Origin: Streptomyces huasconensis
GTDB taxonomy: Bacteria > Actinomycetota > Actinomycetes > Streptomycetales > Streptomycetaceae
Direction of reading: 5' to 3'
Length of the DNA: 55,518 nt
Assembly: GCA_004010275.1 (NCBI GenBank)
Contig: RBWT01000029.1
Coordinates: 1 to 55,518 of the forward strand
Part shown: in pieces, positions 29,201-37,589 of the stretch
Layout: each line of letters begins with the position of its first letter
Numbering within the stretch: the stretch's first letter is position 1
Notes under the pieces: generated by a model
Told to the model about the DNA's origin: nothing
Seen by the model: the letters and a program-made list of their open reading frames with translations, nothing else
The model's database searches: none
Position numbers and translations under genes: made by a program

Positions 29201-29380
29201 GCCGATCTGGGCCGATCTGGGTTGATCTGGGGGGAGGCGAGCTGACCCGGCGGTAGGCGAGCTGATCGGGAGGTATGCGAGCGATCCGGAGAGAGATCAG
29301 CCGACTCGGGCTGAGGCGAAGGCCAGTCAATGCGGGTGGAGGGCGGGCGATGCGGGCGAAGGCCAGTCGATGCGGGCGGA
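29201..29380. repeat. Cluster of short direct repeats
   Basis: Three copies of gccgatctgg or gttgatctgg (29201-29230) are followed by repeated aggcgagctga units. Then come two 25-base copies of gcgaaggccagtcratgcggg plus flank (29316-29340 and 29356-29380, 40-base period). Frames across this region have poor codon character, so I see no gene. Confidence 0.65.
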
Positions 29381-29458
29381 GGCCGGTGGTTCCGACCGGT
29401 TCGGGATGGGAGAGAGGCCGTCGGCTCCGGGCGTCCCCGGGGCCGACCGTTCTCTTGG

Positions 29459-29561
29459 GTGACCGGGCTGCTGTCCCCTGCCGTCCGGTCACATCGCTGG
29501 AGCGAGGTCCCACGGCGTACGACATGATCCGTACGGACCCGTACGCCTCATCGCTCCAGCG
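29459..29561. ncRNA. Candidate structured RNA element: two adjacent hairpins
   Basis: Two strong stem-loops lie two bases apart in a gene-free region. Hairpin 1 has perfect 8-bp arms GTGACCGG/CCGGTCAC (29459-29466, 29485-29492). Hairpin 2 has perfect 11-bp outer arms CGCTGGAGCGA/TCGCTCCAGCG (29495-29505, 29551-29561). Nested inside are perfect 8-bp arms GGCGTACG/CGTACGCC (29514-29521, 29540-29547), with a palindromic ccgtacgg in the loop. The strand is not determined by the symmetry. No promoter or T-tract is obvious, and no known RNA family was recognised. Confidence 0.4.
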
Positions 29562-29737
29562 GAGCCACGCGTGGTTCTTGCGGGCCCGCCCCTGGCTGGC
29601 ACGGACATCCGGACCAACGAAGCCTGCCCGGAACCGGTCACGCGCCGTACGGGTGAGAACTGACCCGAACTCAGGTCCGCAGCCGCCTGCCGTCTCCTTC
29701 CCAGCCGACCGATCGCCCAGCCGCCCGGCCGCGAGGC

Positions 29738-30088
29738 TCAGACGCGGCCCCGGCTCAGCTCCAGGAGCGTCATGGCGAGCGTCGTGCCGGGCTTGCCGAG
29801 CGCGTCCCTGTAGTGGGCGAGGATCTCCATCTCGCGGGAGAGGTTCACGCGGCGTCCGCCCGAGGTGATCCGGGCCTCCTGGATCACGGCCGAGACGGCC
29901 ATCCGTTCCTGGACGAGGCCGATGATGCGGTCGTCGAGCGCGTCGATCCGCTCCCGGGCGTTCTCGATCATCCCGACGGCTTCGGGGGTACGGGCGCCGG
30001 TCTTCTCGGCGGGGGTGACGGCGGGGGCCCCGGCGGAGGCGGCGGGTGCGGCCGGGGCAGCGGGGGTGGCGGTGGCGGTGGCGTTCAT
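29738..30088 (-). CDS. aroQ: Chorismate mutase, AroQ type
   Basis: A 116-residue monofunctional chorismate mutase that converts chorismate to prephenate, the branch point to phenylalanine and tyrosine. After a disordered Ala/Pro/Thr N-terminal tail of about 35 residues, the all-helical AroQ domain begins at GMIENARERIDALDDRIIGL. It continues with RMAVSAVIQEARI and the active-site helix SREMEILAHYRDALG. ATG 30088 follows GAGGAG at good spacing, so longer frames reaching 30241 are not used. The 5' region carries a leaderless promoter, a small ORF with Phe and Tyr codons and a terminator hairpin, all pointing to attenuation by aromatic amino acids. Divergent from guaA. Confidence 0.93.
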   Translation of the reverse strand: MNATATATPAAPAAPAASAGAPAVTPAEKTGARTPEAVGMIENARERIDALDDRIIGLVQERMAVSAVIQEARITSGGRRVNLSREMEILAHYRDALGKPGTTLAMTLLELSRGRV

Positions 30089-30149
30089 GCGGGGCTCCTC
30101 GTGGTTCGGTGGAGGTGCCCCGGAGCGGCAAGGCCCGGAAATGACAGAA

Positions 30150-30176
30150 CGCCCCGGGCCTTGTCGGCCCGGGGCG
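30150..30176 (-). terminator. Attenuator hairpin upstream of aroQ
   Basis: A perfect 11-bp GC stem (cgccccgggcc with ggcccggggcg, five-base loop) lies in the aroQ leader, followed on the RNA by UUCUGUCAUUUCC. The 5' arm contains CGGGCCG, which is exactly complementary to CGGCCCG in the upstream hairpin at 30216-30241. Mutually exclusive folding is therefore possible. Confidence 0.65.
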
Positions 30177-30200
30177 CCTGGGAAGTCGCTTGTCAGTGGA

Positions 30201-30272
30201 TCAAGCAGCTCGACCATGGCAGCCGGCGGGCCGGTTGCCATAGGTAAAGAGGAAGCCGAGGTGCTTGTTCAC
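30201..30272 (-). CDS. Putative 23-residue leader peptide of aroQ
   Basis: A GTG at 30272 opens a 23-codon frame ending TGA at 30201. Residues 7-11 are Phe-Leu-Phe-Thr-Tyr, encoded TTC CTC TTT ACC TAT. TTT and TAT are rare codons in this genome. There is no ribosome-binding site, but the predicted transcription start coincides with the GTG, so translation would be leaderless. The end of the frame overlaps a hairpin (30216-30241) with arms auggca/ugccau and ccgg/ccgg. This arrangement fits a classical attenuation leader sensing charged tRNA-Phe and tRNA-Tyr. The peptide is inferred, not detected. Confidence 0.5.
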   Translation of the reverse strand: MNKHLGFLFTYGNRPAGCHGRAA

Positions 30273-30278
30273 GGGGCC

Positions 30279-30309
30279 AGTATGCCCCCACGTGCGCGGG
30301 CCCGGTCAA
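30279..30309 (-). promoter_or_regulatory. Promoter of the aroQ leader transcript
   Basis: On the minus strand TTGACC (30309-30304) is followed after 19 bases by CATACT (30284-30279). The seventh base after the -10 box is the G of the leader ORF's GTG (30272), which explains the missing ribosome-binding site there. Confidence 0.5.
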
Positions 30310-30411
30310 TCCGGTCCGGCGAGCGGCTCGGATGCTGAGACGGCTGTCCAGACCACGTTCGCCTGCGGCAAGGTCTGTCGGATGCGACGAGGGCGGCCCC
30401 GTCGAGCCCGG

Positions 30412-30417
30412 TAGAAT
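30412..30417 (+). promoter_or_regulatory. Putative -10 box of guaA
   Basis: TAGAAT at 30412-30417 is a good -10 match in a GC-rich setting and would start transcription near 30424, about 60 bases before guaA. No clear -35 box is seen. No guanine-type riboswitch fold was recognised in the leader. Confidence 0.4.
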
Positions 30418-30486
30418 CGACAAAACAGACCCCCTGCACACGCACTGAGCCTCTCGCTCAACGCTCAACGCCGGAAGGCCGCCGCC

Positions 30487-32073
30487 GTGCCATCAGCGCC
30501 CCACGCTGCCGCCGCTCCCGACACCGTTCTGGTCGTCGACTTCGGAGCGCAGTACGCCCAGCTCATCGCCCGTCGCGTCCGTGAGGCACGGGTCTACAGC
30601 GAGATCGTGCCGAGCACGATGCCCGTCTCCGAGATGCTCGCCAAGCAGCCCGCGGCGATCATCCTCTCCGGTGGCCCCTCGTCGGTGTACGCGGAGCACG
30701 CACCCACCCTCGATCGCTCCCTCTTCGAGGCGGGCGTCCCCGTCTTCGGCATGTGCTACGGCTTCCAGCTGATGGCGGCGACCCTCGGCGGCACCGTCGA
30801 CAACACCGGCGCCCGCGAGTACGGCCGTACGCCGCTCGCCGTCTCCAAGGCCGGCTCCACCCTCTTCGAGGGCACGCCCACCGAGCAGTCCGTCTGGATG
30901 TCGCACGGCGACGCGTGCAGCGCGGCGCCCGAGGGCTTCACCGTCACCGCCTCCACGGACGTCGTGCCGGTCGCCGCCTTCGAGGACGACGAGAAGAAGC
31001 TGTACGGCGTGCAGTACCACCCCGAGGTGATGCACTCCACGCACGGCCAGCAGGTCCTGGAGCACTTCCTCTACCGCGGCGCCGGCCTCAAGCCGGACTG
31101 GACGACCGGCAACGTCATCGAGGAGCAGGTCGCCGCGATCCGCGAGCAGGTCGGCACCAAGCGCGCCATCTGCGGGCTCTCCGGCGGCGTGGACTCCGCC
31201 GTCGCCGCCGCCCTCGTACAGAAGGCCATCGGCTCGCAGCTCACCTGCGTGTACGTGGACCACGGCCTGATGCGCAAGGACGAGACCGAGCAGGTCGAGA
31301 AGGACTTCGTCGCCGCGACCGGCGTGCAGCTGAAGGTCGTCGACGCCCAGGAGCGCTTCCTGAACGCCCTCGCCGGGGTCTCCGACCCCGAGGAGAAGCG
31401 GAAGATCATCGGCCGTGAGTTCATCCGCGTCTTCGAGCAGGCCCAGGCGGAGATCGTCGCCGAGGCCCCCGGCGACCAGCCCGTCGAGTTCCTGGTCCAG
31501 GGCACGCTCTACCCCGACGTGGTGGAGTCCGGCGGCGGCACCGGCACGGCCAACATCAAGTCCCACCACAACGTGGGCGGCCTCCCCGAGGACCTCGAGT
31601 TCAAGCTCATCGAGCCGCTGCGCAAGCTGTTCAAGGACGAGGTCCGGATGGTCGGCGCCGAGCTGGGCCTGCCGGACGAGATCGTCCAACGCCAGCCGTT
31701 CCCCGGCCCCGGCCTCGGCATCCGCATCGTCGGCGAGGTCACCAAGGAACGCCTCGACCTCCTCCGCGAAGCCGACGCCATCGCCCGCGAGGAGCTGACG
31801 AAGGCCGGCCTCGACCGCGACATCTGGCAGTGTCCGGTCGTGCTGCTCGCGGACGTCCGCAGCGTCGGCGTGCAGGGCGACGGCCGCACCTACGGCCACC
31901 CGATCGTGCTGCGCCCCGTCTCGTCCGAGGACGCCATGACGGCCGACTGGACGCGCATGCCGTACGACGTCCTCGCCAAGATCTCGACCCGCATCACGAA
32001 CGAGGTCGCCGATGTGAACCGCGTGGTCCTCGACGTCACGTCGAAGCCGCCGGGGACCATCGAGTGGGAGTGA
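30487..32073 (+). CDS. guaA: GMP synthase (glutamine-hydrolysing)
   Basis: A 528-residue bifunctional GMP synthetase that aminates XMP to GMP using glutamine and ATP. The class I glutamine amidotransferase domain (about residues 10-200) has the nucleophile Cys in FGMCYGFQ and the His-Glu pair in YHPEV. The ATP-pyrophosphatase domain follows with the SGGVDSAV P-loop near residue 233, and the C-terminal dimerisation domain contains [12 protein letters not shown] and ends KPPGTIEWE. The GTG start at 30487 ([12 protein letters not shown]) is preceded by GGAAGG. The gene is intact and of normal length. With guaB and guaB3 in the same window, all IMP-to-GMP steps are present. Confidence 0.97.
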   Translation: MPSAPHAAAAPDTVLVVDFGAQYAQLIARRVREARVYSEIVPSTMPVSEMLAKQPAAIILSGGPSSVYAEHAPTLDRSLFEAGVPVFGMCYGFQLMAATLGGTVDNTGAREYGRTPLAVSKAGSTLFEGTPTEQSVWMSHGDACSAAPEGFTVTASTDVVPVAAFEDDEKKLYGVQYHPEVMHSTHGQQVLEHFLYRGAGLKPDWTTGNVIEEQVAAIREQVGTKRAICGLSGGVDSAVAAALVQKAIGSQLTCVYVDHGLMRKDETEQVEKDFVAATGVQLKVVDAQERFLNALAGVSDPEEKRKIIGREFIRVFEQAQAEIVAEAPGDQPVEFLVQGTLYPDVVESGGGTGTANIKSHHNVGGLPEDLEFKLIEPLRKLFKDEVRMVGAELGLPDEIVQRQPFPGPGLGIRIVGEVTKERLDLLREADAIAREELTKAGLDRDIWQCPVVLLADVRSVGVQGDGRTYGHPIVLRPVSSEDAMTADWTRMPYDVLAKISTRITNEVADVNRVVLDVTSKPPGTIEWE

Positions 32074-32795
32074 CCTCCCGCACCCCCTGAACGCGCCGTC
32101 CGCCCCGTGGCAGACGGCGCCGTCCGCTGTGCGGGGGCGGTGGACGCGCTCGGCGCGCGGCCCCGTAGACGACCCGGCCCACGGTCGAGCGCGCGGCCGG
32201 GCGCCCGGCGTGACGTCGCGTGTGGTGTTGTGCGGTGTGATGCCGGGTGCGGCGCGGGTCGATGCGTGAGCCGCCAGGTGGGCCACCGGTTGGGCCGTGG
32301 GCTGGGCCGTCGGGTCGACGTCCGGCGCGTCGTCCGCAGGGGTGCGCCCGGCTTCCACAGCTGCACCGCCAGGTACGTCCCGTCCTCGATGTACGTGCGG
32401 ACCACCTCCGTCAGTTCGGTGCGGAAGAGCTGGAACGCCGCGGGGTCCGGCGGATTGACCGCGTCCGCATAACGCGCGACGACCTGAGGGTCCCGCACCT
32501 CGACCGCCCGGCCCGCGATACGGACATCGCCGCCCGCCATGTCGGAACCGGACCCCGGATTCGCCTGGAGCGCGAAGCGCGGGTCCCGACGCAGGTCGAG
32601 CGCCTTGAGAGAGCCCGGCATCATGCCCAGCCACAACTCCCCGGACAGGAAACGGACCTCGAGCCCAGTGGTACGCGGCGCTCCGTCCTTGCGCAGCGTG
32701 GCGAGGACATGGTGGGTGAACGCGCCGAAGCGCTTCTCGACGATCTCGGCGAGGCCGGGCTCCGCCGCGGCGAAGGCTTCCCAGTTGTACGACAT
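31890..32795 (-). CDS. Pyridoxamine 5'-phosphate oxidase-family protein (3' end uncertain)
   Basis: A split-barrel flavin-binding protein of the pyridoxamine-phosphate-oxidase-like superfamily. ATG 32795 begins [18 protein letters not shown]. The conserved core covers about 160 residues: [40 protein letters not shown], then IAGRAVEV and [10 protein letters not shown]. After that, near 32330, the frame runs on without a stop for 145 further Arg/Pro/Thr-rich residues and overlaps the 3' end of guaA on the opposite strand by 184 bases. That tail is implausible, so the true end is probably near 32110-32330, perhaps masked by another missing base. Substrate (FMN or F420, and oxidised compound) unknown. 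Confidence 0.65.
   Translation of the reverse strand: MSYNWEAFAAAEPGLAEIVEKRFGAFTHHVLATLRKDGAPRTTGLEVRFLSGELWLGMMPGSLKALDLRRDPRFALQANPGSGSDMAGGDVRIAGRAVEVRDPQVVARYADAVNPPDPAAFQLFRTELTEVVRTYIEDGTYLAVQLWKPGAPLRTTRRTSTRRPSPRPNRWPTWRLTHRPAPHPASHRTTPHATSRRAPGRALDRGPGRLRGRAPSASTAPAQRTAPSATGRTARSGGAGGHSHSMVPGGFDVTSRTTRFTSATSFVMRVEILARTSYGMRVQSAVMASSDETGRSTIGWP
32093..32120. terminator. Possible bidirectional terminator after guaA
   Basis: gcgccgtc (32093-32100) and gacggcgc (32113-32120) form a perfect 8-bp stem with a 12-base loop, shortly after the guaA stop. If it acts in both directions, the convergent gene should end upstream of it. Confidence 0.4.
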
Positions 32796-32964
32796 GCCTT
32801 GAGTGTGTCGTCGATACCCGACATCTCCTGTCGCCTTTGCGCACCCCGTCCCCGGGCCTCTCCGACCTTCCTCGCTCCCGCCTCTCCCGGGCCGCGGCGC
32901 CCCCCTGTTCTCCTGTACGTGCCACCGGTACCTTCCGCCTCGTACAGCCAGGGATGGAGGACAC

Positions 32965-33750
32965 ATGCAGGCACCCACACCGATACCTGTCGAACGGTTG
33001 CAGTTCGCGCTGCCGCCCGTGCACGACTCGGCGGCGGACGAACGCCGGTATCGGAAGGAACGCCTCGCCGGGGCACTGCGGATCTTCGGACGGCTCGGGT
33101 ACGAGGACGGGGTCTCCGGGCACATCACCGCGCGGGACCCGGAACACACGGACTGCTTCTGGGTGAACCCCTTCGGGATGCCCTTCAAGCACATCACCGT
33201 CAGCGATCTCGTCCTCGCCAACGCCGACGGCCAGGTGGTCGAAGGGCGCTACCACGTCAACCAGGCCGCCTTCACCGTGCACGCCCAGGCGCACCTGGCC
33301 AGACCCGAAGTCGTCGCCGTCGCCCACTGCCATTCGCTGCACGGCCGCGCCCTCTCCACGCTCGGTGAACTCCTGGACCCCATCACCCAGGAGGCCTGCG
33401 CCTTCTACGAGAGCCACGCGCTGTACGACGGCTACACCGGCGTCGTCGTGGACGCCGAGGAGGGGCGCAGGATCGCGACCGCGCTCGGCGGCCACAAGGC
33501 GGTGATCCTGCGCAACCACGGCCTGCTCACCGTGGGGGACTCCGTCGACGCCGCGGCCTGGTGGTTCCTCTCCATGGAGCGCTCCTGCCAGGTCCAGCTG
33601 AGCGCACGCGCCGCGGGTCGCCCGGTGCTGATCGGCCACAAGCAGGCGGTGCAGACCCGTGAGCAACTCGGCAGCGACCTCGTCGCGTGGATCAACTACC
33701 AGTCCCTGTGGCAGGACATCAGCCGTAGCGAACCGGACCTGCTGGCCTGA
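32965..33750 (+). CDS. Class II aldolase/adducin family protein
   Basis: A 261-residue member of the class II aldolase/adducin fold, the family of fuculose- and ribulose-phosphate aldolases. Zn-binding His residues are visible in VAVAHCHSLHGR, and a further His in ILRNHGLLTVG. An early SGHITARDPE segment matches the phosphate-binding region. ATG 32965 follows GGAGG. Many actinobacterial members are annotated as sugar-phosphate aldolases or as decarboxylases in natural-product pathways. The reaction here is unknown. It has no obvious pathway partners nearby. Confidence 0.88.
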   Translation: MQAPTPIPVERLQFALPPVHDSAADERRYRKERLAGALRIFGRLGYEDGVSGHITARDPEHTDCFWVNPFGMPFKHITVSDLVLANADGQVVEGRYHVNQAAFTVHAQAHLARPEVVAVAHCHSLHGRALSTLGELLDPITQEACAFYESHALYDGYTGVVVDAEEGRRIATALGGHKAVILRNHGLLTVGDSVDAAAWWFLSMERSCQVQLSARAAGRPVLIGHKQAVQTREQLGSDLVAWINYQSLWQDISRSEPDLLA

Positions 33751-33753
33751 GGC

Positions 33754-33776
33754 AGCGGCCGGCCCTCGCGGCCGCT
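33754..33776 (+). terminator. Hairpin terminator after the aldolase-like gene
   Basis: agcggccg (33754-33761) pairs perfectly with cggccgct (33769-33776) around a seven-base loop, four bases after the stop codon. There is no T-tract. Confidence 0.5.
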
Positions 33777-33901
33777 CCGTCAACGCGCGCGTGGCCCATT
33801 CACCCCCGCTGACCTGACCCGTGGGATTCGATCGCCTTTCAGTGCGGCACAATTCCCTTTCTCTGCTAGGCAGTTCACAACAGGCCTCAAAGGCTCCGAG
33901 G

Positions 33902-35188
33902 GTGGGGAAGGCGGCGTACGCGGTGGCGGTGCAGGAGGCGAGACAGGGCGCCCACGGGGGCGGCTGCACGTGCGGCGGCTGCCCGCACGGCGCGCGCGAG
34001 GGGCACCGGCGCGCCGTGGCCGCGTTCCTCACCAAGCGCGATGAACTGGCGGCCGGGCAAGGGCTGCCCGCCGCCGTGGCGCACTCGGCGGGAGCGTCGC
34101 GCCAGTGGGTGTCGGACGAGCTGACACAGTCCGCGCGAACCGTCGCGGAGCGCGGCAGGGCAGAGGGCGAGGCCTGGCTACGGCGCCTGTGGACGCGCAC
34201 GCTCGGCGTCGTCTGGGGTTCCTTCGGCGTCCTCCTCCTCGTCCAGGCGCTCACCGCGATCGGCCCCGGCTGGTCGGCGGCGCGCACGGCGGGCCTGCTC
34301 GCCGGGCTGGTGGTGGGCGGTCTGCTGACCGGCGCGGCATACGTCCACCGCGAGCACGGCGGCGTCCTCGCACCGGTGATCGGCGAGGACAACCGGCTCT
34401 CCACCTCACGTGCCGTCGCCGCCTGCTGGGTGCTCCTCGTCGTCTTCGCGGTGCTGGTCCTCGCCGGGCAGTTGGCAGCGGCATCGGGGCGCGGACAGCG
34501 CGACGAGCTGATCGCCGGGCTGGAGCTCGGCCGTGCCGCGGGGGTCGTGACCGTCCTCGCCGTGGTGTGCGGGGTCGCCGTCCTCGTCCGCAGGGTGGTC
34601 GGCCTGCGCGTCCTGGGCCAGCGGTTGCAGAAGGTGCGGGCGGACCGACCCCGGGCCGCCGACACGCTCACCGACGACGCGGGTCGCGGCAGCTTCACCG
34701 ACGCGCAGTACGTCCTGGTCAGCGCCGTCGCCGTGGTCTTCGCCGCCGTACGCCTCGCGCGGCGGCCCGAGCAGCTGCCCGATCTGCCGTGGGGGCTCGC
34801 CGTACTGGTCCTGGTGTCGGCCGCGACATACCTCGCGGGGAAGTATTCCGAAGGCGGCCGCCCAGTGATCCTCTCCGTGGTCCGCGCCCGGGAGGCCGGC
34901 GATCTCGACGCCCCGATCCGCACGGGCGACGACATCGAGATCCGCGGTGCGGGCTTCGTGCCACCCGGTGCGGGCGACGCGGACCGGCTTGCCCGCATGG
35001 TCGTCAGGATCGGCGCCGTGCATGTCCACGTGCCGCTCGTGCCGGTGCCCGGCGGCTTCAGCAATCCGGCCGACGCGACGCTGACCGTGCCCGTGCCGGT
35101 CGACGTCGAGCCGGGCCGGGTCGACGTGCAGGTCGTCACCGCCGCGGGCGTGGAGACGAACCGCGTCACGATCGACGTCACGGACTGA
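33902..35188 (+). CDS. Multi-pass membrane protein with C-terminal beta domain
   Basis: A hypothetical protein of 428 residues. The N-terminus contains a Cys-rich CTCGGCPHG segment, then about five transmembrane helices (for example VVWGSFGVLLLVQALTAIG, AACWVLLVVFAVLVLAGQLA and VTVLAVVCGVAVLVRRVVGL). The last 100 residues form a soluble domain with IEIRGAGFVPPG and repeated V-x-V-x-V strands, reminiscent of an IPT/TIG-like beta sandwich. The upstream in-frame GTG 33821 was rejected because the intervening 81 bases have about half G/C in third positions. GTG 33902 is my best start but has a weak ribosome-binding site. Function unknown. Confidence 0.7.
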   Translation: MGKAAYAVAVQEARQGAHGGGCTCGGCPHGAREGHRRAVAAFLTKRDELAAGQGLPAAVAHSAGASRQWVSDELTQSARTVAERGRAEGEAWLRRLWTRTLGVVWGSFGVLLLVQALTAIGPGWSAARTAGLLAGLVVGGLLTGAAYVHREHGGVLAPVIGEDNRLSTSRAVAACWVLLVVFAVLVLAGQLAAASGRGQRDELIAGLELGRAAGVVTVLAVVCGVAVLVRRVVGLRVLGQRLQKVRADRPRAADTLTDDAGRGSFTDAQYVLVSAVAVVFAAVRLARRPEQLPDLPWGLAVLVLVSAATYLAGKYSEGGRPVILSVVRAREAGDLDAPIRTGDDIEIRGAGFVPPGAGDADRLARMVVRIGAVHVHVPLVPVPGGFSNPADATLTVPVPVDVEPGRVDVQVVTAAGVETNRVTIDVTD

Positions 35189-35374
35189 GCCAGCGGGCCA
35201 AGCCACCGGCTGCACAGGCCAGGCCGTCGGCTGACCCACCTCGACTGACGCATCAGAGCCTCCCCCTGGGGCTTCGTTTCCGGTGTCGTGCATTCCTGCC
35301 GCACGGTGATGAGCAGCAGCCCCCTCCCGTGCGTAAGGTCAGAAGACAGGGCCTACGGGAGAGGCGGCACAGCC

Positions 35375-35920
35375 ATGGCTCACGGAATCCGGACCGACAG
35401 CCACACCAGACGCCCCCGGCGGGACGACTGGCGGCAGTCCGCCACCCGCTACGCCCTGCTCCCTCTGCGGGTCTTCCTCGGCGTCACCTTCATCTACGCC
35501 GGCCTGGACAAACTCACGGACAGTTCCTTCATGCGCGCGGACGGAACCGGCTCGATCGGCGAGATGATGGAGGGCGTCCGCGACATCTCCGCGATCCCGG
35601 CTCTGGTCGACCTCTCCCTCGAGAACCCCGCCGGCTTCGGCTATGCCATCGCCTTCGGTGAACTCGCCGTCGGCATCGGCACCCTGCTCGGCCTGTTCGC
35701 CCGGGTCGCCGCGCTCGGTGGTGCGCTGATCTCGCTCAGCCTGTGGCTCACGGTCAGCTGGTCCACCGAGCCCTACTACTACGGCAACGACCTGGTGTAT
35801 CTGATGGCCTGGCTCCCGCTGGTGCTCGCCGGGGCCTCCGTCCTCTCCCTGGATGCCCTGCTCGCCGCCCGCCGCAGGAACTCCCGGGGTTCCGCCAGGC
35901 ACTCAGCCTCTGAGCACTGA
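35375..35920 (+). CDS. DoxX family membrane protein
   Basis: A 181-residue DoxX-family protein. These small proteins have four membrane helices and are associated with respiratory quinone or thiosulfate metabolism and redox stress. The signature RVFLGVTFIYAGLDKLTD starts near residue 30; further helices include FGYAIAFGELAVGIGTLLGL, AALGGALISLSLWLTVSW and YLMAWLPLVLAGASVLSLDA. ATG 35375 follows GGGAGAGG at about ten bases. The C-terminus is Arg/Ser-rich and cytoplasmic. It is convergent with the next gene, with a gap of only 25 bases. Confidence 0.88.
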   Translation: MAHGIRTDSHTRRPRRDDWRQSATRYALLPLRVFLGVTFIYAGLDKLTDSSFMRADGTGSIGEMMEGVRDISAIPALVDLSLENPAGFGYAIAFGELAVGIGTLLGLFARVAALGGALISLSLWLTVSWSTEPYYYGNDLVYLMAWLPLVLAGASVLSLDALLAARRRNSRGSARHSASEH

Positions 35921-35945
35921 GCCTCTGCCGCGGGGCGTCCGGGAG

Positions 35946-36185
35946 CTACTCCCGCGGCACTTCGAGGCCTCGGGCGCGACCGCGGCGACGGGCCGCGCCG
36001 CGCGGGCGTATCCCATGGATCGCTGCCGCGACGCCCGCGAGCAACAGGCCCACCATCACCAGCGGGAGGGCCACGAACCACGGCGCTTCCCATGCGCCGC
36101 CGGCATCGCCCGCGTACACGACGGCGACCGCCAGCAGGAAGAGGCCTGCCACCAGCTTGCCGGGGTGAAGTTCATGACGTAGCAC
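35946..36185 (-). CDS. Small two-helix membrane protein downstream of the PspC gene
   Basis: A 79-residue protein with two hydrophobic segments (LVAGLFLLAVAVVYAGDAGG and FVALPLVMVGLLLAGVAAAI) and a basic C-terminal tail (RPRGAARRRGRARGL). GTG 36185 overlaps the end of the upstream gene by 14 bases, indicating translational coupling in the same operon as the LiaF-like protein. It may be an accessory membrane component of that stress module; no family was recognised. Confidence 0.75.
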   Translation of the reverse strand: MLRHELHPGKLVAGLFLLAVAVVYAGDAGGAWEAPWFVALPLVMVGLLLAGVAAAIHGIRPRGAARRRGRARGLEVPRE

Positions 36186-37533
36186 GGGTCACCTTCGCTT
36201 GTCCGACGCCCACTTCGAGCCGCAGATCGATCGTGCCGCCGTCCTCGCCGCCGGAGGGCGGCTTCAGCGTCACCTTCTTCTCCCGGCCCGGCGCGACGTC
36301 CAGGTCCTTGCCCTTGTCGTCCGGCAACACGATGTCGCCGACGCCCACTTCCGCGTGCAGCCGCACGGTGGCGTCCTTCGGCACGATCACTCTGAGGCCA
36401 CCCGCGCCGGCCTCGGCGCCAATCTTCAGCGTCCGTCCCTTGTCGACGTCGATCTTGCTGAGGTCGAGGGTGCCCGTGCCGAGACCCAGCTCGTACTGGG
36501 AACGGACGTCCGCTGCCGTCGCCGGTATCCAGTCCGTGTGGGTGTAGTGCGTCGTGATGTTCTTCGGCAGGGCGGCCGTGGCGGCGAGGAGTCCGGCGGT
36601 CAGCACGGCGAGCACGATCGAACCGGCCCCCGTGCGTCCAAGGAAGGCACTGATCGCGATGCCGAGACCGAAGACCGCGAGGGCGCAGGCCAGGCCGGTC
36701 TGCAGTGTCGTGCCGAGCGGCTGACTCTCCCAGGTCAGGCCGGTGCCAAGGCCACCCGCGACCAACGCGAGCAGGAAGACCCAGCCGCCGATCCGGCGTG
36801 GCCCGTGCGGCTGGGGCGGCGAGGCGGCCGCGGCCTTGGCGCGGGGCACGCCTCGGTGGCCCGTCGGCTGATAGGCGATGTCGAGGCCCTCGGGCCCCCA
36901 GAAGTAGCCGGAGAGCCCGTCGTGTGTGCCGTCCTTGACCAGGGGGTCGCGCCACCAGGAAGGGCTCCCGGCGACCGGTGGCGCCTTCGCCTCGGGCGGG
37001 GCGTCCGCCGCGGCCTGAACGGCGACCGGGTCCGAGTCCGGGGCCCCGCGCTGCTGCGACCAGTACCCCGCACCCGCGAGGAGAAGGGTCAGGACGGCGG
37101 CGAAGGTGAGCGCCCCGCCGTTGTTCAACAAGGTGAGGAAGACGCCGCAGCCGACGAGCGCGAAGAGCACGGCCGTCAGCGCCTGGCCGTCGACCCGGCC
37201 GGAGAGGAGTCTGCGCGCCTCGTTCTCCTCCTCGTCCTCGTACGGCACGCAGAGCCAGGCGAAGCCGTAGAAGACCAGGCCGAGGCCGCTGGTGATGGCG
37301 AGGACCGCGACCCCGATGCGGAAGATCACCGGGTCCATGTCGCAGTGCCGCCCGAGCCCCGCGCACACACCACCGAGCCTTCGGTGCCGGCGGTCGCGGC
37401 GGAACTTCCGCTCCTCCGCGGGCAGGCCCGGGTCGTGCGCGCCCGCGGGACCTTCCGGGGCGCCGTACGCGTCGCGCAGGGCGCCGCGGATGGCGGCCTC
37501 GGTCTCCGTCTCGGCGGGCTGCTGATCTGTCAT
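36172..37533 (-). CDS. PspC domain protein with LiaF-like C-terminus
   Basis: A 453-residue membrane protein. An acidic N-terminus is followed by a PspC domain near residues 40-105 (RRHRRLGGVCAGLGRHCDMD, VFYGFAWLCVPYEDEEE), then several transmembrane helices and a C-terminal beta-strand domain (RSQYELGLGTGTLDLSKIDV, RLHAEVGVGDIVLP). That last domain resembles the cell-wall-active-antibiotic response domain of LiaF. ATG 37533 begins MTDQQPAETETEAAIRGAL. It diverges from a PspC-containing histidine kinase and its response regulator, so the three resemble a LiaFSR envelope-stress system. Regulation from the shared inverted repeat in the 183-base spacer is likely but inferred. Confidence 0.85.
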   Translation of the reverse strand: MTDQQPAETETEAAIRGALRDAYGAPEGPAGAHDPGLPAEERKFRRDRRHRRLGGVCAGLGRHCDMDPVIFRIGVAVLAITSGLGLVFYGFAWLCVPYEDEEENEARRLLSGRVDGQALTAVLFALVGCGVFLTLLNNGGALTFAAVLTLLLAGAGYWSQQRGAPDSDPVAVQAAADAPPEAKAPPVAGSPSWWRDPLVKDGTHDGLSGYFWGPEGLDIAYQPTGHRGVPRAKAAAASPPQPHGPRRIGGWVFLLALVAGGLGTGLTWESQPLGTTLQTGLACALAVFGLGIAISAFLGRTGAGSIVLAVLTAGLLAATAALPKNITTHYTHTDWIPATAADVRSQYELGLGTGTLDLSKIDVDKGRTLKIGAEAGAGGLRVIVPKDATVRLHAEVGVGDIVLPDDKGKDLDVAPGREKKVTLKPPSGGEDGGTIDLRLEVGVGQAKVTRATS

Positions 37534-37589
37534 GTGTCCATGGTGACCGCCGTGGGCCCGCCGCGGCAGTCGGGAAAACCCTGGCCCGA

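Noticed and set aside
29275..29868. Plus-strand frame of about 200 codons opposite aroQ
   Set aside because: It runs through direct repeats and the hairpin element and then antisense to aroQ. Its Arg/Pro-rich translation is typical of a shadow frame in high-G+C DNA.
30189..30198. TTGTCAGTGG in the aroQ leader as a third DNA-damage promoter
   Set aside because: The eight-base spacer is followed by agctcg, which lacks the TAnnnT -10 box. The bases are also part of a leader RNA stem (gcttg/caagc).
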